Positions 12,064 to 23,369 of a DNA stretch of 64,000 bases are shown one piece after another. This stretch comes from Brachycybe producta (taxonomy: Eukaryota > Arthropoda > Diplopoda > Playtdesmida > Andrognathidae), in the NCBI GenBank assembly GCA_036925085.1, contig JAUPFP010000023.1:2307778-2371777 (forward strand). Reading direction: 5' to 3'. The notes below the pieces were generated by a model. It made no database searches. It saw only the letters and a list, made by a program, of their open reading frames with translations, and was not told the DNA's origin. The translations under genes were made by a program, and so were the position numbers. Every line of letters starts with the position of its first letter. The first letter of the stretch is position 1.

Positions 12064-12480
12064 CTAGTGGGGTAACCCGTCATAAATGACGGGAGCAAAA
12101 TTCACAGGCAATCGTGCGCATGCGCGTCGTTTTTTCCTTTTTTTACTCCTTTTAATTTCAGTCACCCCTCCCCCTTTTTTCCTCCCTCCACGTTTCTCTC
12201 TCCCCCTCTACACTTTCCAACCTTTTCCCTCCCACTTTTCTCTCTTTTCCCCTCACCCCCTCCCACTTTTTTTTCTCTCTCTCTCTCTCTCCCCCCTTCT
12301 ACACTTTCCAAAGGAAGAGTTCAACATATAGTTGACCTTGAGAAAAAAAAAACGGTTCATTTATTCAAATTTATATAAATTCCGACGTGCTTCAATGGTT
12401 TTGTTACTCCACACACACACAGACCTGGGATATTATATATATATAATAATATTAACTGAATAAATTGAATTTGACATTTT
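12064..12480 (-). mobile_element. Helitron 3' end (copy 2, opposite orientation)
   Basis: Read on the minus strand, it ends with hairpin 12,093-12,076 (CCCGTC, loop ATTTAT, GACGGG) and then CTAG (12,067-12,064), followed by T. Near 12,340 the minus strand again reads QGQLYV, the Helitron helicase tail, now broken. It keeps a TTGCCTGTGAATTTTGCTCCC-type junction (12,090-12,112 reversed). That is the right arm of the MITE seen in copy 1, so both copies descend from one MITE-carrying Helitron. The pyrimidine-rich block at 12,130-12,310 is shared with the copy at 29,861. Confidence 0.7.
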
Positions 12481-12513
12481 TTTTTGTTTGTCCTTAACAG
12501 GCCTCTGTAAAAC

Positions 12514-12515
<2 letters not shown>

Positions 12516-12589
<74 letters not shown>
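12516..12589. repeat. (TA)n microsatellite
   Basis: About 37 uninterrupted TA dinucleotides lie between two oppositely oriented Helitron fragments. Confidence 0.98.
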
Positions 12590-12590
<1 letters not shown>

Positions 12591-12594
<4 letters not shown>

Positions 12595-12684
12595 TAAGCC
12601 AGGTCTGTGTGTGTGTGTAACATCGGAATTTATATAAATTTAAATGAATGAACCACTTTTTTTTCTCAAGGTCAACTATATGTC
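12591..12684 (+). mobile_element. Truncated Helitron fragment (copy 3)
   Basis: The segment from TATTAAGCCAGGTCTGTGTG to the QGQLYV-coding words matches copy 1 (9497-9632) almost word for word. It is then cut off by a minisatellite, so the hairpin and CTAG end are lost. Confidence 0.65.
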
Positions 12685-12888
12685 AAAAATTTGGCGAACA
12701 TTCATCAAGAATGTAGCGAACATTCGTCAAAAATGTGGCGAACATTCGTCAAAAATGTGGCGAACATTCGTCAAAAATTTGGCAAACATTCGTCAAAAAT
12801 TTGGCAAACATTGTTCAAAGTTTGGCAAACATTGTTCAAAATTTGGCGAACATTCGTCAAAATTTGGCGAACATTCGTCAAAAATGTG
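12685..12888. repeat. Minisatellite, about 22-bp unit (nine copies)
   Basis: The unit is close to AAAAATTTGGCGAACATTCG plus TC, with TTTGG/TGTGG and CGTC/TGTTC variants. Copies 7 to 9 are 21 bp. The open frames through it (repeats of the ANIRQK type) come from the repeat. It begins exactly where Helitron copy 3 is truncated. Confidence 0.95.
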
Positions 12889-12999
12889 CGCGCACGCGTG
12901 TACATGTTCTTAAACATGTGTGCACGCGTGTACCATGTGCATACGCAAGTAACAATGAAAATTGGTTGTTTGATATATGAAAGCGTATATTAAAGCAAT

Positions 13000-15990
13000 G
13001 GAGGTCTACAGAGTTCCTTGAATCCCTTGTTTTCAATATGCCCCTGGAATTGACGTACTCCACCCAATCCTTAATCCGGCCTTGCTCCCAACAAACTTCA
13101 AAAACTTTACACTTGTTACAAAACACACTGTGTATAAACAGAAAACAACACCTGGTATTTTTCTCATGAGTTTTCAGATGATAAAAAAGGTAAAATCCTA
13201 TATAAGGATAGATGTTTTTTTATTTGACCTATAAACATCATTGGGCGTTGACACTCTTAAAAAAATTGATCTAAACCATGCAATCATCATTTTTTTTTAA
13301 ATATATATTGTATATAAAACATTTATGGTTGTACATAATACATGTACATATGAACATTTATGCGGCGGTTCCCATAAAAGAATTTTTTTTAACAAATTCT
13401 GAGAAAAAAAAAGAAACTGTTCTATCTCTTAAGTTGTCTCTTTTGGTCATTGAATTTCTTTCAAATTTTTGTAAACATCCTTTACTTTGATGGTCAATGT
13501 TAAAAAATAACACGAGACCCATTTAAAAAAAGGGTTTACGAGAGTGTTTTCGTGTATTTTTTGTTTGGTTTGGTTTGGTTTGGTTCAATGAAATTTAACT
13601 AAATGTAAACTTTACAAATTGTGACAGTGATGCACTTACACTAAAATTTCTTCAGGTTGTTTGATGTCAATATTGATGTTTATTTCTTCATTCATCTTTT
13701 TGGATGCCACTAAACAAGAAGAAGAAAAAACGTTGTAGAAATGTTTTTTTTTTAAAGTTTTCAACTTTAGAAATTGAATATATTATACATTTTGTTTATG
13801 CAGAAACGAACGAAAAAGCTGTTATTATTATTATTGAGGTGGTTTTAAAGTTAAACGTTGGATTATTCTGCATTTCAGATTGCAAAAATGAAGAGAAACT
13901 TGTGTTTTAGAAACTAGAAAGGTATTTCAATCACTTACGGATGTTTACACATGTTTATATCATACTTTTTTTATGTGAGTTTGAAAATGACCCAACTTTA
14001 AGCAGACGATATTTTAATTTTTGTCTATAAAATGTTTATATTCGAAAGATATCAACATAAAAATATCTTTTAAGTTATTGAGCTACAATTTTAGTTTCTA
14101 AAACACTTTCTAATTTCTTTTAGAATTTTATTTCTGAATCGTTTTCTAAACGTAATTTGAAGTACAATAAGCACTCAAATATACTGCCCATCCACTGATG
14201 GATTTGCATAACCTAGTTATGTAAATTGACATTTAGACTATTTTAAGATGTTTTTTTAATAGAAAGAACCATAACTATGTTATGCAAATCTATCAGTGGA
14301 TGGATAGTATATTTGAGTGATTATTGTATTTTAAAATTTAAAATTATATTTAAAAATAAAGTATTGCATAATAAATGATCTCAGTAATGCCGATAGCCTG
14401 TTAAGGTGCAAAATGGTAATTGACCGTGACGCCAGTTTAACAAGTTTAGCTGGTAATAATACAATTATCTATATCTATCTACACCTAAAAAGTTAAATGC
14501 ATTTAAATATTAGACATGTTATTATGTCGAATTCAATTTATTCATTTAATAATATCTCTCTATATATTGAGTTAATATTTAAATATATATTAAATTTGTA
14601 TTTCAATATAAGTTAGTGCAACCAAATATTGATTTAGTGGGCTATTTCAATGTGTTCAGATATTAAGTAATAAAGTCAAAAATTTTATCTGTTTCATTTC
14701 CGTAAATAGGCTCTATATTATTCAACTAATTATATTTAACTCGAATACATTTAGCTCAAGTTTAGATAAGGTATTACAGAATAATTTTTTTATTATTTAA
14801 GAGTTATTGAATATTAATAGTTTTACGATGTCAAACAAAATCAATGCATGTTTACTACTTCAGGAGAGATTTAAGAAATCTTATTAGAAATCTAAAAGAT
14901 TATTCTGTTATGAATAACTGAAAATTTACAGTTTGCGAAAGCCAAAAAAAATACTTAAAGTTGAAGTTCTGTAATAATGATGATCTCCATAAAGTTTTGC
15001 CTTTTTGTTTTCATCTTAATGATGAATTGCATTATGTTTTTTTTTACTTTACAAAAATGGCTTTTTAAGCAAAGAAGAAAAAGAAAACAAAGCTTTTATG
15101 AAAGAAATTAAAAAATAATAGCATATTTTATAAAGTATTTTTTTTTTGTAAATATATTATTTGTTTTCTTTTAAACATCAATCATTGTATTATAATTTTA
15201 TTTTCTGTTCCTTTCAAACACCAAAAAGAAATGATTTAAACAGAGAGAGAGAGTTAGTTCTTTTATATTATTACAGTAAGGGCCAGAATCAACAAAGCAT
15301 GAATCTATTTTTATTAAAACTCTTTTGTTTTATCCATTTGAAGTGGCTCACTTTTTTGGGGGTATATTTATCGATTTTTCTCCTCTTCTCACCAATTCGG
15401 CTTTTTTGTTTCTTTGTTGTTGGTGGTGTTTTTTTTTTTCGTTGTGTGCATTTTTAGTGACTTTAGTAACAAACAAAAAAATGCCCGTTTATCCATTATA
15501 CTACAGTGCGAGTGAAGAAGGCCTTCATTTTGACTGCATAATGACGTCATAAAAAGAGACGGTGAAATTTGGATACAAATGTGTGTTAATAATATATATT
15601 TTATATAACCTACACTATGACAGAAAAGAAATGATAACGTGTTTTTTTTAAAAAAGAAATTTGCAGCAAAAATGACCATCTTATGTGGAGATTATTCAAC
15701 AATTTCTAAAACGAATTCAAATCTCTAGTGGGTTGTTTAATTTTACTTAAAAAAAAGTACAGTGTGCCAATTGCATTAGCATTTGTAATACCCTTGGTTA
15801 AAATGGCTGAATAGATATTTATTCTGTTTTTGTTCCTCCGGATGGGGCCACTGTAGTGGCTGTATGTTCTATAGGAGGTTGCTTGTCCTGCAGTTTTGAG
15901 AAAAATTATATTTTTCAAGCAAACGTTTTTTAGGAGAAACATTGCAAAAAAAAATTCAAAGTGATTTTTAGAAACTAGAATAGTTAATGA
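13000..15990. other. Repeat-rich stretch without a recognised gene
   Basis: The contents are a (GGTTT)n run at 13,561-13,585, a foldback-repeat copy at about 13,880-14,130, the 14,167 palindrome, and at 14,480-14,790 a diverged, internally inverted relative of the 27,682 element. At 15,795-15,960 there is a partial GGTGGC-ended element (ATAGATATTTATTCTG, GGGGCCACTGTAGTGGC). No exon was supported. Confidence 0.5.
14167..14331. mobile_element. Palindromic MITE with about 50-bp inverted ends
   Basis: The left arm CAATAAGCACTCAAATATAC returns inverted as GTATATTTGAGTGATTATTG. The inner CCATCCACTGATGG and CATAACCTAGTTATG words are also paired. At about 165 bp it has no coding capacity. It has only one copy here, so the family is unnamed. 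Confidence 0.7.
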
Positions 15991-16020
15991 TAATACTAAA
16001 AAGTTTTTTCAATGCTTATT

Positions 16021-16203
16021 AAAGAAATAAAAGCTAGAACTGATGCCTATTTGTGGTCTTTCTTTCCAAATATATTTAGATTATGGAATTCTCTTCCAAC
16101 ATATATATAAGTCCAAAATAGTACTACTTATCATTGGGAATTGTTCCCCTGCCACATGACTCTTGAGCTGATTGCAGGTGTACTGAGTTGAATTGAATTG
16201 AAT
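16021..16203 (+). pseudogene. LINE reverse-transcriptase C-terminal remnant with 3' tail
   Basis: The frame 16,030-16,110 reads KARTDAYLWSFFP followed by IFRLWNSLPTYI and a stop. The pattern R-T-x-x-Y-x-x-S-F-F-P then R-x-W-N-S-L-P is the usual end of non-LTR retrotransposon ORF2 proteins. About 70 bases later the sequence ends in a short (TTGAA)n run, the kind of simple tail such elements leave. Everything 5' of it is missing, as expected for a 5'-truncated insertion. Its clade cannot be decided from so short a piece. Confidence 0.72.
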
Positions 16204-17470
16204 ATCTGTTTCTGAATCTGCACTCTAGCCAGATTACATGTAAAAAGCGTCACAAATGGTGGTGACTGGTTGGAATGTAGAATGTAGAAATGTGGCACAC
16301 GGCATTGGCTCCGACTTTATTTTGAATGCCAGCAGTAAACACATTTTGTTGCATTTATGTTGGCACTTGTTCAGTTATTCTTAGTTTTCTAAGGTAGAGG
16401 TCAGAGTCTAGAAATGTTATTGGTTCGTGATACTTTTAACAATACATTTGTATGGCACTCTGAAAATTGATGAAATTTTACATTGTATGCTTGAACATTT
16501 ATTAAAAATGGTTATGAAATTGTAGTAAAAACTAATTTTGAAGATACCGTAAAAACTGTTTTATAGCATTTTCACATAGTTATGCTCGTACTACCGCAGA
16601 AGCGTTAACTTGAAAATGAAATGGTTAACATGAAAAATCTTTTCTGTTAAAAGAATACAAATTTAATTATCATAAAAGTTAAGAACCAGTTTTGAAAATT
16701 CGCTTTGGGATCATATTTTTTTGCAAAAAAACCCTTTTCATACGTGTGAACGAAAAAAAATAGAATTACATAATTTGCTCATTTCACCATCTTTCTTAGA
16801 GCTCTAAATGTGTACCATAGTCAAAATTTACTGATTAAAAAATAGGCAGATTCAAAATGCAAATTAATAATAAAAAATATGTTTGCATTGCATAGATTAA
16901 AAAAATACGTACGTTTTTATGCTTTTTTTTTTCTTTTAACACGAAAAAGTATTTTCTTAAACGGTTTCTAGTATATTATTTCTAGTGTCTAATAAACTTT
17001 GAAGTTGTTTCCAATAAAAAGCTCCATGTCTATTATGTAAATATTTGTTGGAATCCACATGTGGATGTCATAACCACATTATGGTTACACATTTATTTCT
17101 AAATCCACCTAAACAGATTTAAGGTATGAATGAGCCACAACAAATTCTAGAAATCTTTCTCCTATAAATAATTCTTATTCAACTGATATTACATGTATAG
17201 TAAGTGGAAACTGTTTAACACGAAATCGAAGGAACCGAAATATTGAAAGATTTATGCTCGTGCTATTTTAAGAAAATATTTCAAGTTATCTGATTTTTTG
17301 TGTTTTCTTTGTTGTTAAAAGAATTATTATGCTTAAGGACCTGATCTAAAATATATTTCTTGTTATAAAAATTTTTGTGTTATCCGAATTTTTGTCTTAT
17401 CCGATTTTTGACTTATCCGATTTTTGTTTTATCCGATTTTGTATGTTAAACGGTTTTCATTGTAAATTAA
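16204..17470. other. 3' flank of the NEK8-like gene
   Basis: This is AT-rich with no supported exon. At 17,380-17,440 the phrase TTATCCGATTTTTG occurs four times in tandem. Minus-strand AATAAA occurs at about 17,090, a possible poly(A) signal for the NEK8-like gene. Confidence 0.45.
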
Positions 17471-20400
17471 TTATACATAGAATAATTCACTGTCTGTTAA
17501 AGTGTAATGTAACTTGCATTAAAAAATATTACGATGGTGCAAGTGGCACCATCTAGTGAACACTTACTGAGACTTTGTTCCTGCTGTTTCTTGCACATGT
17601 TGGCAAATATTTGAATTTCCTTTCCTCCATTTTGTTGTTTTGCCGCGAGGTTATTGCTTCCCCAAAAATAAACTGAATTGTCCAATGTTCCAGCTACTGT
17701 ATAAGTGGCTCCACATAATAACATCTGTTTCGCAACACAGTATATTTAAATTAAGCTTGTTTTAAAGTAGGAATGCGATATTCGAATCCTCGAATCCCGC
17801 GAATCTTGAAAAATATTCGAGGTTCGAAAACTCGAATCTTCGCGCTTTTTTCGTCTATCGAAAAAAACTGTTAAAAACTTTGGTACGGGGATCACCAATA
17901 TCACCTTGTGGCGACCCTGAGTGCCACACTTGGTTTTTATTATGAATAATTTAAACTTTATTATTATTATTTTAATTTGTATCTTCGTATTGAATAATAT
18001 AGGATTCGAGAGATTCGAGAACCTTTTAGGATTCGGATTCGAGAAAATTTAGGATTCGTCCCACCTCTAATTTTAAAGTTTAAACGACCTTCGAACTCTG
18101 GTTATTCTACCTTTCAGAAGCACCATTAAGAAAAACTTTAAAGTGTCTTAGAGACTAGAAGGGCAACTTAATCAGTTAAGAGTATTTTCATGGTTTGTAT
18201 CTTTTAAAATAAGCTTTTTATGTTTTAAAAAAAGTTCGCTTGACATTTTTGTGTTCAAATTTTACGAAAACGTCTAAGGAGCATAGCATTAGACACTGCA
18301 GTGGCGCCGTTTTGGAAGGTGGAGGGCAAATGCAAAATAAATATCTATAAAGCCACCTTAAGTGATTATGCTATCTTTCTATTGTTTCTAATAAGTAATA
18401 ATCTTTCAATTTCTTCTTAGTGTTTTGCTCCGGAAATGCAAAATAATAACATGAGTTCGAAAATACAAAAAATTAATGGAATAAACTCACATTACAAGGA
18501 TTATTTTTCATGGCTGATACAATTTTGATAGTTCTATCCATTTGGTTTTGTTCGCGTCCAAGTTGCCCATTATGATTGATTCCGCAGGTGACCACTTGAC
18601 CATTGTTCAATAGAAATGCAGAATGATTAGGACCAAGAGATGCATCTATAATTGGACGTTTTATTGTTGATATTTTTGTAGGAACCATTGTTTGATTCAC
18701 CTGCTTCTGTTTTAAAGAGAAAAAAAATGTTTAATATTTAATTATACACAAATGATGTGATAACAATTTATCGCATTCACTCTTACTTTTGACCACGAAA
18801 TCATGTTTGTTGTTGTGTCCAGAGCAAGTTTGTTGTAATCGTTATTACCACATGCCCATCCACTCCCACTCGTTGTCAAAAACAGTGTTCCATCATGACC
18901 ACATCTTACTGCTCGTATATTCAAATTTTCGGTAAAAACAATCTCCATGGGAGTGCAACTGGTTATTGTTAAAAAAATACCATTTGAATAGATTTATTTT
19001 ACAATAAGTTTCTTTAGTTTTTTTTATTATTAAAACCGAGATAAATATACAGAGGTGGCTCAACTAAGAGTGGCTGAGTGTGGCCAATAGATTGTTCCAT
19101 CTTAAAACTCCAAATTGTATTCTTAATGATTGGAAAAACCACGGTGACGCGATACGAGCACCGAGCACACTTGTACGAGTAACTCGGATCAATGGTTTTC
19201 AAGTCTTGCTACTCGGATTGTTATAAAGATGGCTTAATTACACCAAAATTCCTATCCAAAGTTAATGAGTTTAGGGCTAGCTTTGACTTTGCAGTCATTA
19301 GCTGGAAAAAAGCACAAATATTTTTCTCTTTATAAAGAGAAATATAGGGGAAGTTAGAGAGGACTAATAAGAACCTTGCTGAGAGGTTATGTTCGCTCAC
19401 CCTCAACGTTTTTTCTGAAACAAGAAGTTGATCCACCTCTATATATTTATCTTGATTTAAACCTTTTTAAAATACATTTATTTAAAAAAAGCAGGAATGT
19501 TGGATTTCGACGTTCTAAAATGCAGAATATGGTTTGGATGCATGAGGGGGTGGTGAAACCTGAACTGAAAATTAAAAAGTTCACTCACATATTTTCTTCT
19601 TTATTGTGTCCAAGGCGACCGTATAAACCACATCCCCAAGAAAAAGCCCATTTTTCTTCACCAACCACAACGACGTGACTGGAACCGCACGAAATTGCAC
19701 TAACATCAATACTTTATATAGAAAAAAATATAAAATCATAAATTATTTAATTAAAAAAAAATGAAGTTGAAGGCGCGTAAACTTGACTCGAACTCTGGTT
19801 AACCATTCTGTCTTTCAGGTGCAACATTTTGAAAGAAAATGCCTTCAAAATGTTTTTTTTAGAAACTAGAAGGGTAGCTCAATCACTTAAGACTATTTTC
19901 ATGTTGATAACTTTCAAAATAAATAACCCAAGCAATCGACGTTTTAACAGGCAATGTGTGGTCTAAAAGTTCATATTGAAAGGTATCGAAATTAAACTAT
20001 TACAAATTACAAATATTTTCAAAAATTTGGATTTTTTTAAATAGAATTTTGAACGTTTCCAAACTTAAAACATAAAAGATTTAGAAACTATTTTTTTGGG
20101 TTTATGAAAGTTTCTTTCTGGTTTCATAAGTTGTTTCTCTTTTTGTAAATTATTTTAGTAGTTTACCTAAGCAGTTTTTCGATAATTTTGGGTTTCGAAA
20201 CAGAATTCCAGTCTCCATGACCTAGACAACCTTTTGTTCCATCTCCACAAGACATTACAATACCATTGTTACAAGCAAAGATACTGAATCCATCACCAGC
20301 TCCAATCCTAACGCCAATTCATATTTGCATAAAAATACATGTTGTAAATCATTTTAAAATTTAGACAGGTTCTTTGTTTCAACTTTCTTACATAGTTACA

Positions 20401-23141
20401 ATTTTTCCATTTAGAGCTTGAATGCAAAGTGGTTTTGTCACTGTAACTTGGGACAATGTTTCCATTCCCAGTTGACCTTTCGAGTTGTCTCCCCAGCCAT
20501 AGACTTGCATGTCACTTGTTAATACTAATGTGTGTGTTTTGCTTGTGGCCACTTGTTGAATGCAAAGACGAGGTGGAATCTCGAATGGCAAAAGATCAAA
20601 ACTGTTGTTCTCTTCTGTAAATTTCACATGAAACAACACAGATCTGAAATTGTAGAAAAAAAGTATTATTAAACATGCTAAGATATTTTATGGAAAGCTA
20701 ATTTTCAAAACTCTGATCATTCTGCGTTTCAGAAGAGCAACACTAAGGAGACATTGAAAGTGTTCTAACCTAGAACGGTAGCTGAATCACTTAATATTAT
20801 TTTCATGTTGAATATCTTTCAAAATAAACATTTTTTGTAGTGAAGAAAAAACTGAAAAAAAGTTGTGTAATTTTCAAACTCACATAAATAGCTTATTTTA
20901 AAAAAAATATACAATGTAAAATACCCTTAAGTGAATGAGCTACCCTTCTAGTTTCTAAAACACTTTCAAGATATTCATGAGAAAGACAGAATAACCAAGA
21001 GTCCAAATGACGTTGACACTTGAAAACTCTTCACACCTGGATTTTTTTGTACGTGTTTGAACTTGAGTATTACTTTTTATTGATTCTGTATTGCATTGTT
21101 TAGTGAGCTGAGATATAAAGTAAAAAGTTTTGATTTAGTAAATCTGATGGAACAGATTTTAAATTACTAAAAAGAACTCATTAAAAAAATTCCACCTGTG
21201 GTAGTTTATTTTTAAGAATATCTTTAGCCGTTGGTCGTAGCTGAGGTTCCGGTTGTAGCATGTCTCGAACGAGTTGCCGAAACTCTGCTGAGTAGTTTCC
21301 TCGAATCGGAGCAAATTGTCCCTAGTGTAAGATCCGAGTCATAATTCTAAGGTTTTCATATCAAGGTTTATGAACAGCTGATTTTCGAACCCTAGTTGTT
21401 TATTCAATTTCTTATACGTTGACACATTTACTCTTCTAGTTTGTAAAACTTTCAGTTTCTTAAGTGACACGCAGTGCAAAAGCCTGATATTACAGACCGA
21501 TTTGTAACCAAAATGTGCCTGATTTTGAAAGATAATCAACAAGAAAATATTCTAAAGTGATTGAGCTACCCTTCCAGTTTCTAAACCACTTTCTAGTTTT
21601 TTCTTAAATTTGCTAGTGAAAGACAGAATACACATAATTGAAGGAAAAACACAGTTGTTCGTTAAAACAACTTCAGAAATTTAAAGGGGTTTAGAAACTA
21701 GAAGAGTAAATGTGTCATTTAAGAAATTGAAAGTTTTAGAAACTAGAAGAGTAAATGTGTCATAAACAGGGTTCGAAAATGAGCTGTTCCTAAACCATAT
21801 ATATCTCTCTAGATGTGTGAATCCATCTACCTACCTTGACAATCTTCTGCACCAATGCTGGTAGATTGCTTGCTTCGAATGTCTTATGCAAACTGACCAT
21901 TTCATACAGAATGCAACCAAGTGCCCAAATGTCTGATTTTTCATTGTACTGTTTTCCTTCACACTATGTGAAATATAGAACGAAACCACAATCATTGATT
22001 TCAACAGGTAATAATCTTGTTTTTTAATGGTTACTATTTACTATACCATTTCTGGACTTATGTAATATGGAGTTCCGACCACAGTATTGGCACCTCTTTG
22101 TGCTGCTGTTGTACTGCTCATTTTTGAAATGCCGAAATCACCAACTTTGATAATACTCTCTTTGGTTAGAAATATATTGGCTGTTTTCAAGTCTCTGAAA
22201 TTCCATTATTGGGAATGAAATTTAGTTGTTTCTTAAAATCGGTTAGGAACTATTAGATGGTTATTTCAGTGTTACTGGACAATGGTCACCTATGTAAAAC
22301 GTGGCGTTCGTGCATGTGTTCGATGGCGGACACAATTTGGCTGAAGTAATGAAGAGTTTCTTTTTCTTCTTTTGGACTTTCAAGTTTTGATAAATATTCC
22401 TGTAATGTACTAAACAGCAAGAATGTGTAATCAGTTCTTTTTAAGCTATTATTTTGTGGTCTTTCTGTATGTATTACATTTGTGTCGTTTGTCCCTTGTG
22501 TATGGTTGTTCAGTAATTTACTTGTTCTTGTTTTATGTTTTTATAATTAATTATTCTTGATAAAATGTGTTTGTTTTAGTACTTACCCACCATCTGCATA
22601 TTCCATTTCTATACTCAATATACAATCATATTCGAAACTGTCATAGTATTGGATGATGTTTATGTGGTTAAGAGTTGATAACACTTTTGACTGTTGTGTT
22701 GTCATCCATGTGTTTTCACAATCATACGTGACATGTCACATATTGTTTAAATAGACAATTGAAATACAATTTAAATATATTGTTTGCAGTAGAAGAGAGA
22801 GAGAGAGAGAGAAACAGAATAAAAAGTGAAATTGACCTCATTTAAAGCCATTTGACGTTCTCCTGCACTTAAATCCAACATATTTACTTGTTTAATTACC
22901 ACTTTCAAACCATCATGTTTCCTTTCATACAAAGTGGCAATTCCAAAGGCACCTTTTTTAAAAATATATAGAATTATTGTATATTGAACTCCAATTGAAA
23001 ATTTACCATTTTTTTTTTCTCTATTTCTGTTTACTTACCTTTACCAACAATTCTAATTTTTTCATAATGTAATTCACGATCTGGTGGCAAATAACATTCA
23101 TTTGCATCAATTGGTATAGTGTTAGAATTGAAATGACTCAT
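17471..23141 (-). CDS. NEK8: NEK8-type NIMA-related kinase with RCC1 repeats
   Basis: This is a serine/threonine kinase fused to an RCC1 propeller. The family acts at the proximal cilium (inversin compartment) and centrosome. Exons: 23141-23039, 22952-22837, 22690-22587, 22409-22290, 22194-22047, 21963-21835, 21321-21196, possible microexon 21107-21074, 20614-20392, 20307-20167, 19711-19589, 18958-18787, 18706-18491, 17724-17568, 17493-17471. The kinase shows the loop GKGAFG (33-38), VVIK Lys55, HRDLKTAN (147-154), DFG (167-169), GTPYYISPE and the NEK8-like CEGKQYNEKSDIWALGC (198-214). About six RCC1 repeats follow, with words such as WGDNSKGQLG, WGCGLYGRLGH and CGINHNGQLG. The model gives 644 residues; human NEK8 has 692. 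Exon 7 ends in phase 0, but the best acceptor for the next exon (20,643) needs phase 2. The 34-nt microexon plus the acceptor at 20,614 restores the frame; this repair and the tiny last exon are inferred. The N-terminus also resembles NEK9. Introns hold many MITEs. Confidence 0.93.
17780..18068. mobile_element. hAT-like MITE built on GATTCGAG words
   Basis: It lies in an intron of the NEK8-like gene. The right end read inward is TTAGAGGTGGGACGAATCC; the left end is a decayed partner with ATTCGAATCCTCGAATCC. Both arms are packed with GATTCGAG and CTCGAATC. Ends of the form (C/T)AG-x-GGTGGG suggest a hAT origin. No 8-bp duplication is obvious. Confidence 0.5.
19047..19446. mobile_element. TIR element, CAGAGGTGGCTCAACT family (copy 1)
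   Basis: It starts ATACAGAGGTGGCTCAACT and ends with the inverted AGAAGTTGATCCACCTCTAT. It shares ends, length (about 400 bp) and the inner phrase CTCTTTATAAAGAGAA with 44,402-44,823. It also contains the GCTAGCTTTGACTTTGCAGTC block found near 55,100. It sits in an intron of the NEK8-like gene. Confidence 0.6.
20695..21030. repeat. Foldback repeat with paired GAAACTAGAA / TTCTAGTTTC arms
   Basis: The left arm reads TTCTGCGTTTCAG, then AGCAACACTAAGGAG and ATTTTCATGTTG. The right arm returns these in reverse complement (TACCCTTCTAGTTTCTAAAA, then GACAGAATAACC). The family is the commonest repeat in the window. Other copies or fragments lie at about 7230, 13,890, 18,110, 19,800, 21,540, 27,610, 29,290, 38,395, 38,770, 43,420, 49,081 and 56,080. 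Several are in introns of all three named genes. There are no open frames. Confidence 0.75.
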
Positions 23142-23216
23142 TTATGCGGTTTTTTTTTCTCTGGTTAGTTTAGCAATTTAGTGATGTTAATTGAATTATT
23201 GTTCACCTGTAAAACA

Positions 23217-23366
23217 GTTTTATATAGTTTTAACAAAAGGGTGTTTTTGGTGATACTTTTTTTTTCAGAAAACAATGTCACCAGAATTGATTGAAATTTG
23301 AAAATGCACTTTCAAATAACTGCTCGTATGTTATGTTGTTAGCTTAATAAACAGTCTCATAGCAAC
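23217..23366 (-). promoter_or_regulatory. Possible NEK8 promoter: TATA-like box and partial X-box
   Basis: On the minus strand, ACTATATAAAACTG lies about 80 bases before the start codon. About 210 bases upstream, 23,353-23,366 on the plus strand reads AGTCTCATAGCAAC, whose ATAGCAAC half matches the RFX X-box; the other half is poor. RFX control would suit a ciliary gene, but the match is imperfect and may be chance. Confidence 0.3.
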
Positions 23367-23369
23367 TGG

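Noticed and set aside
12685-12888. CRISPR array
   Set aside because: The units are contiguous with no unique spacers, and the genome is eukaryotic.
12644-12993. Three overlapping open frames with ANIRQK-type repeats
   Set aside because: The 22-bp minisatellite is open in several frames at once; this is periodicity, not a repeat protein.
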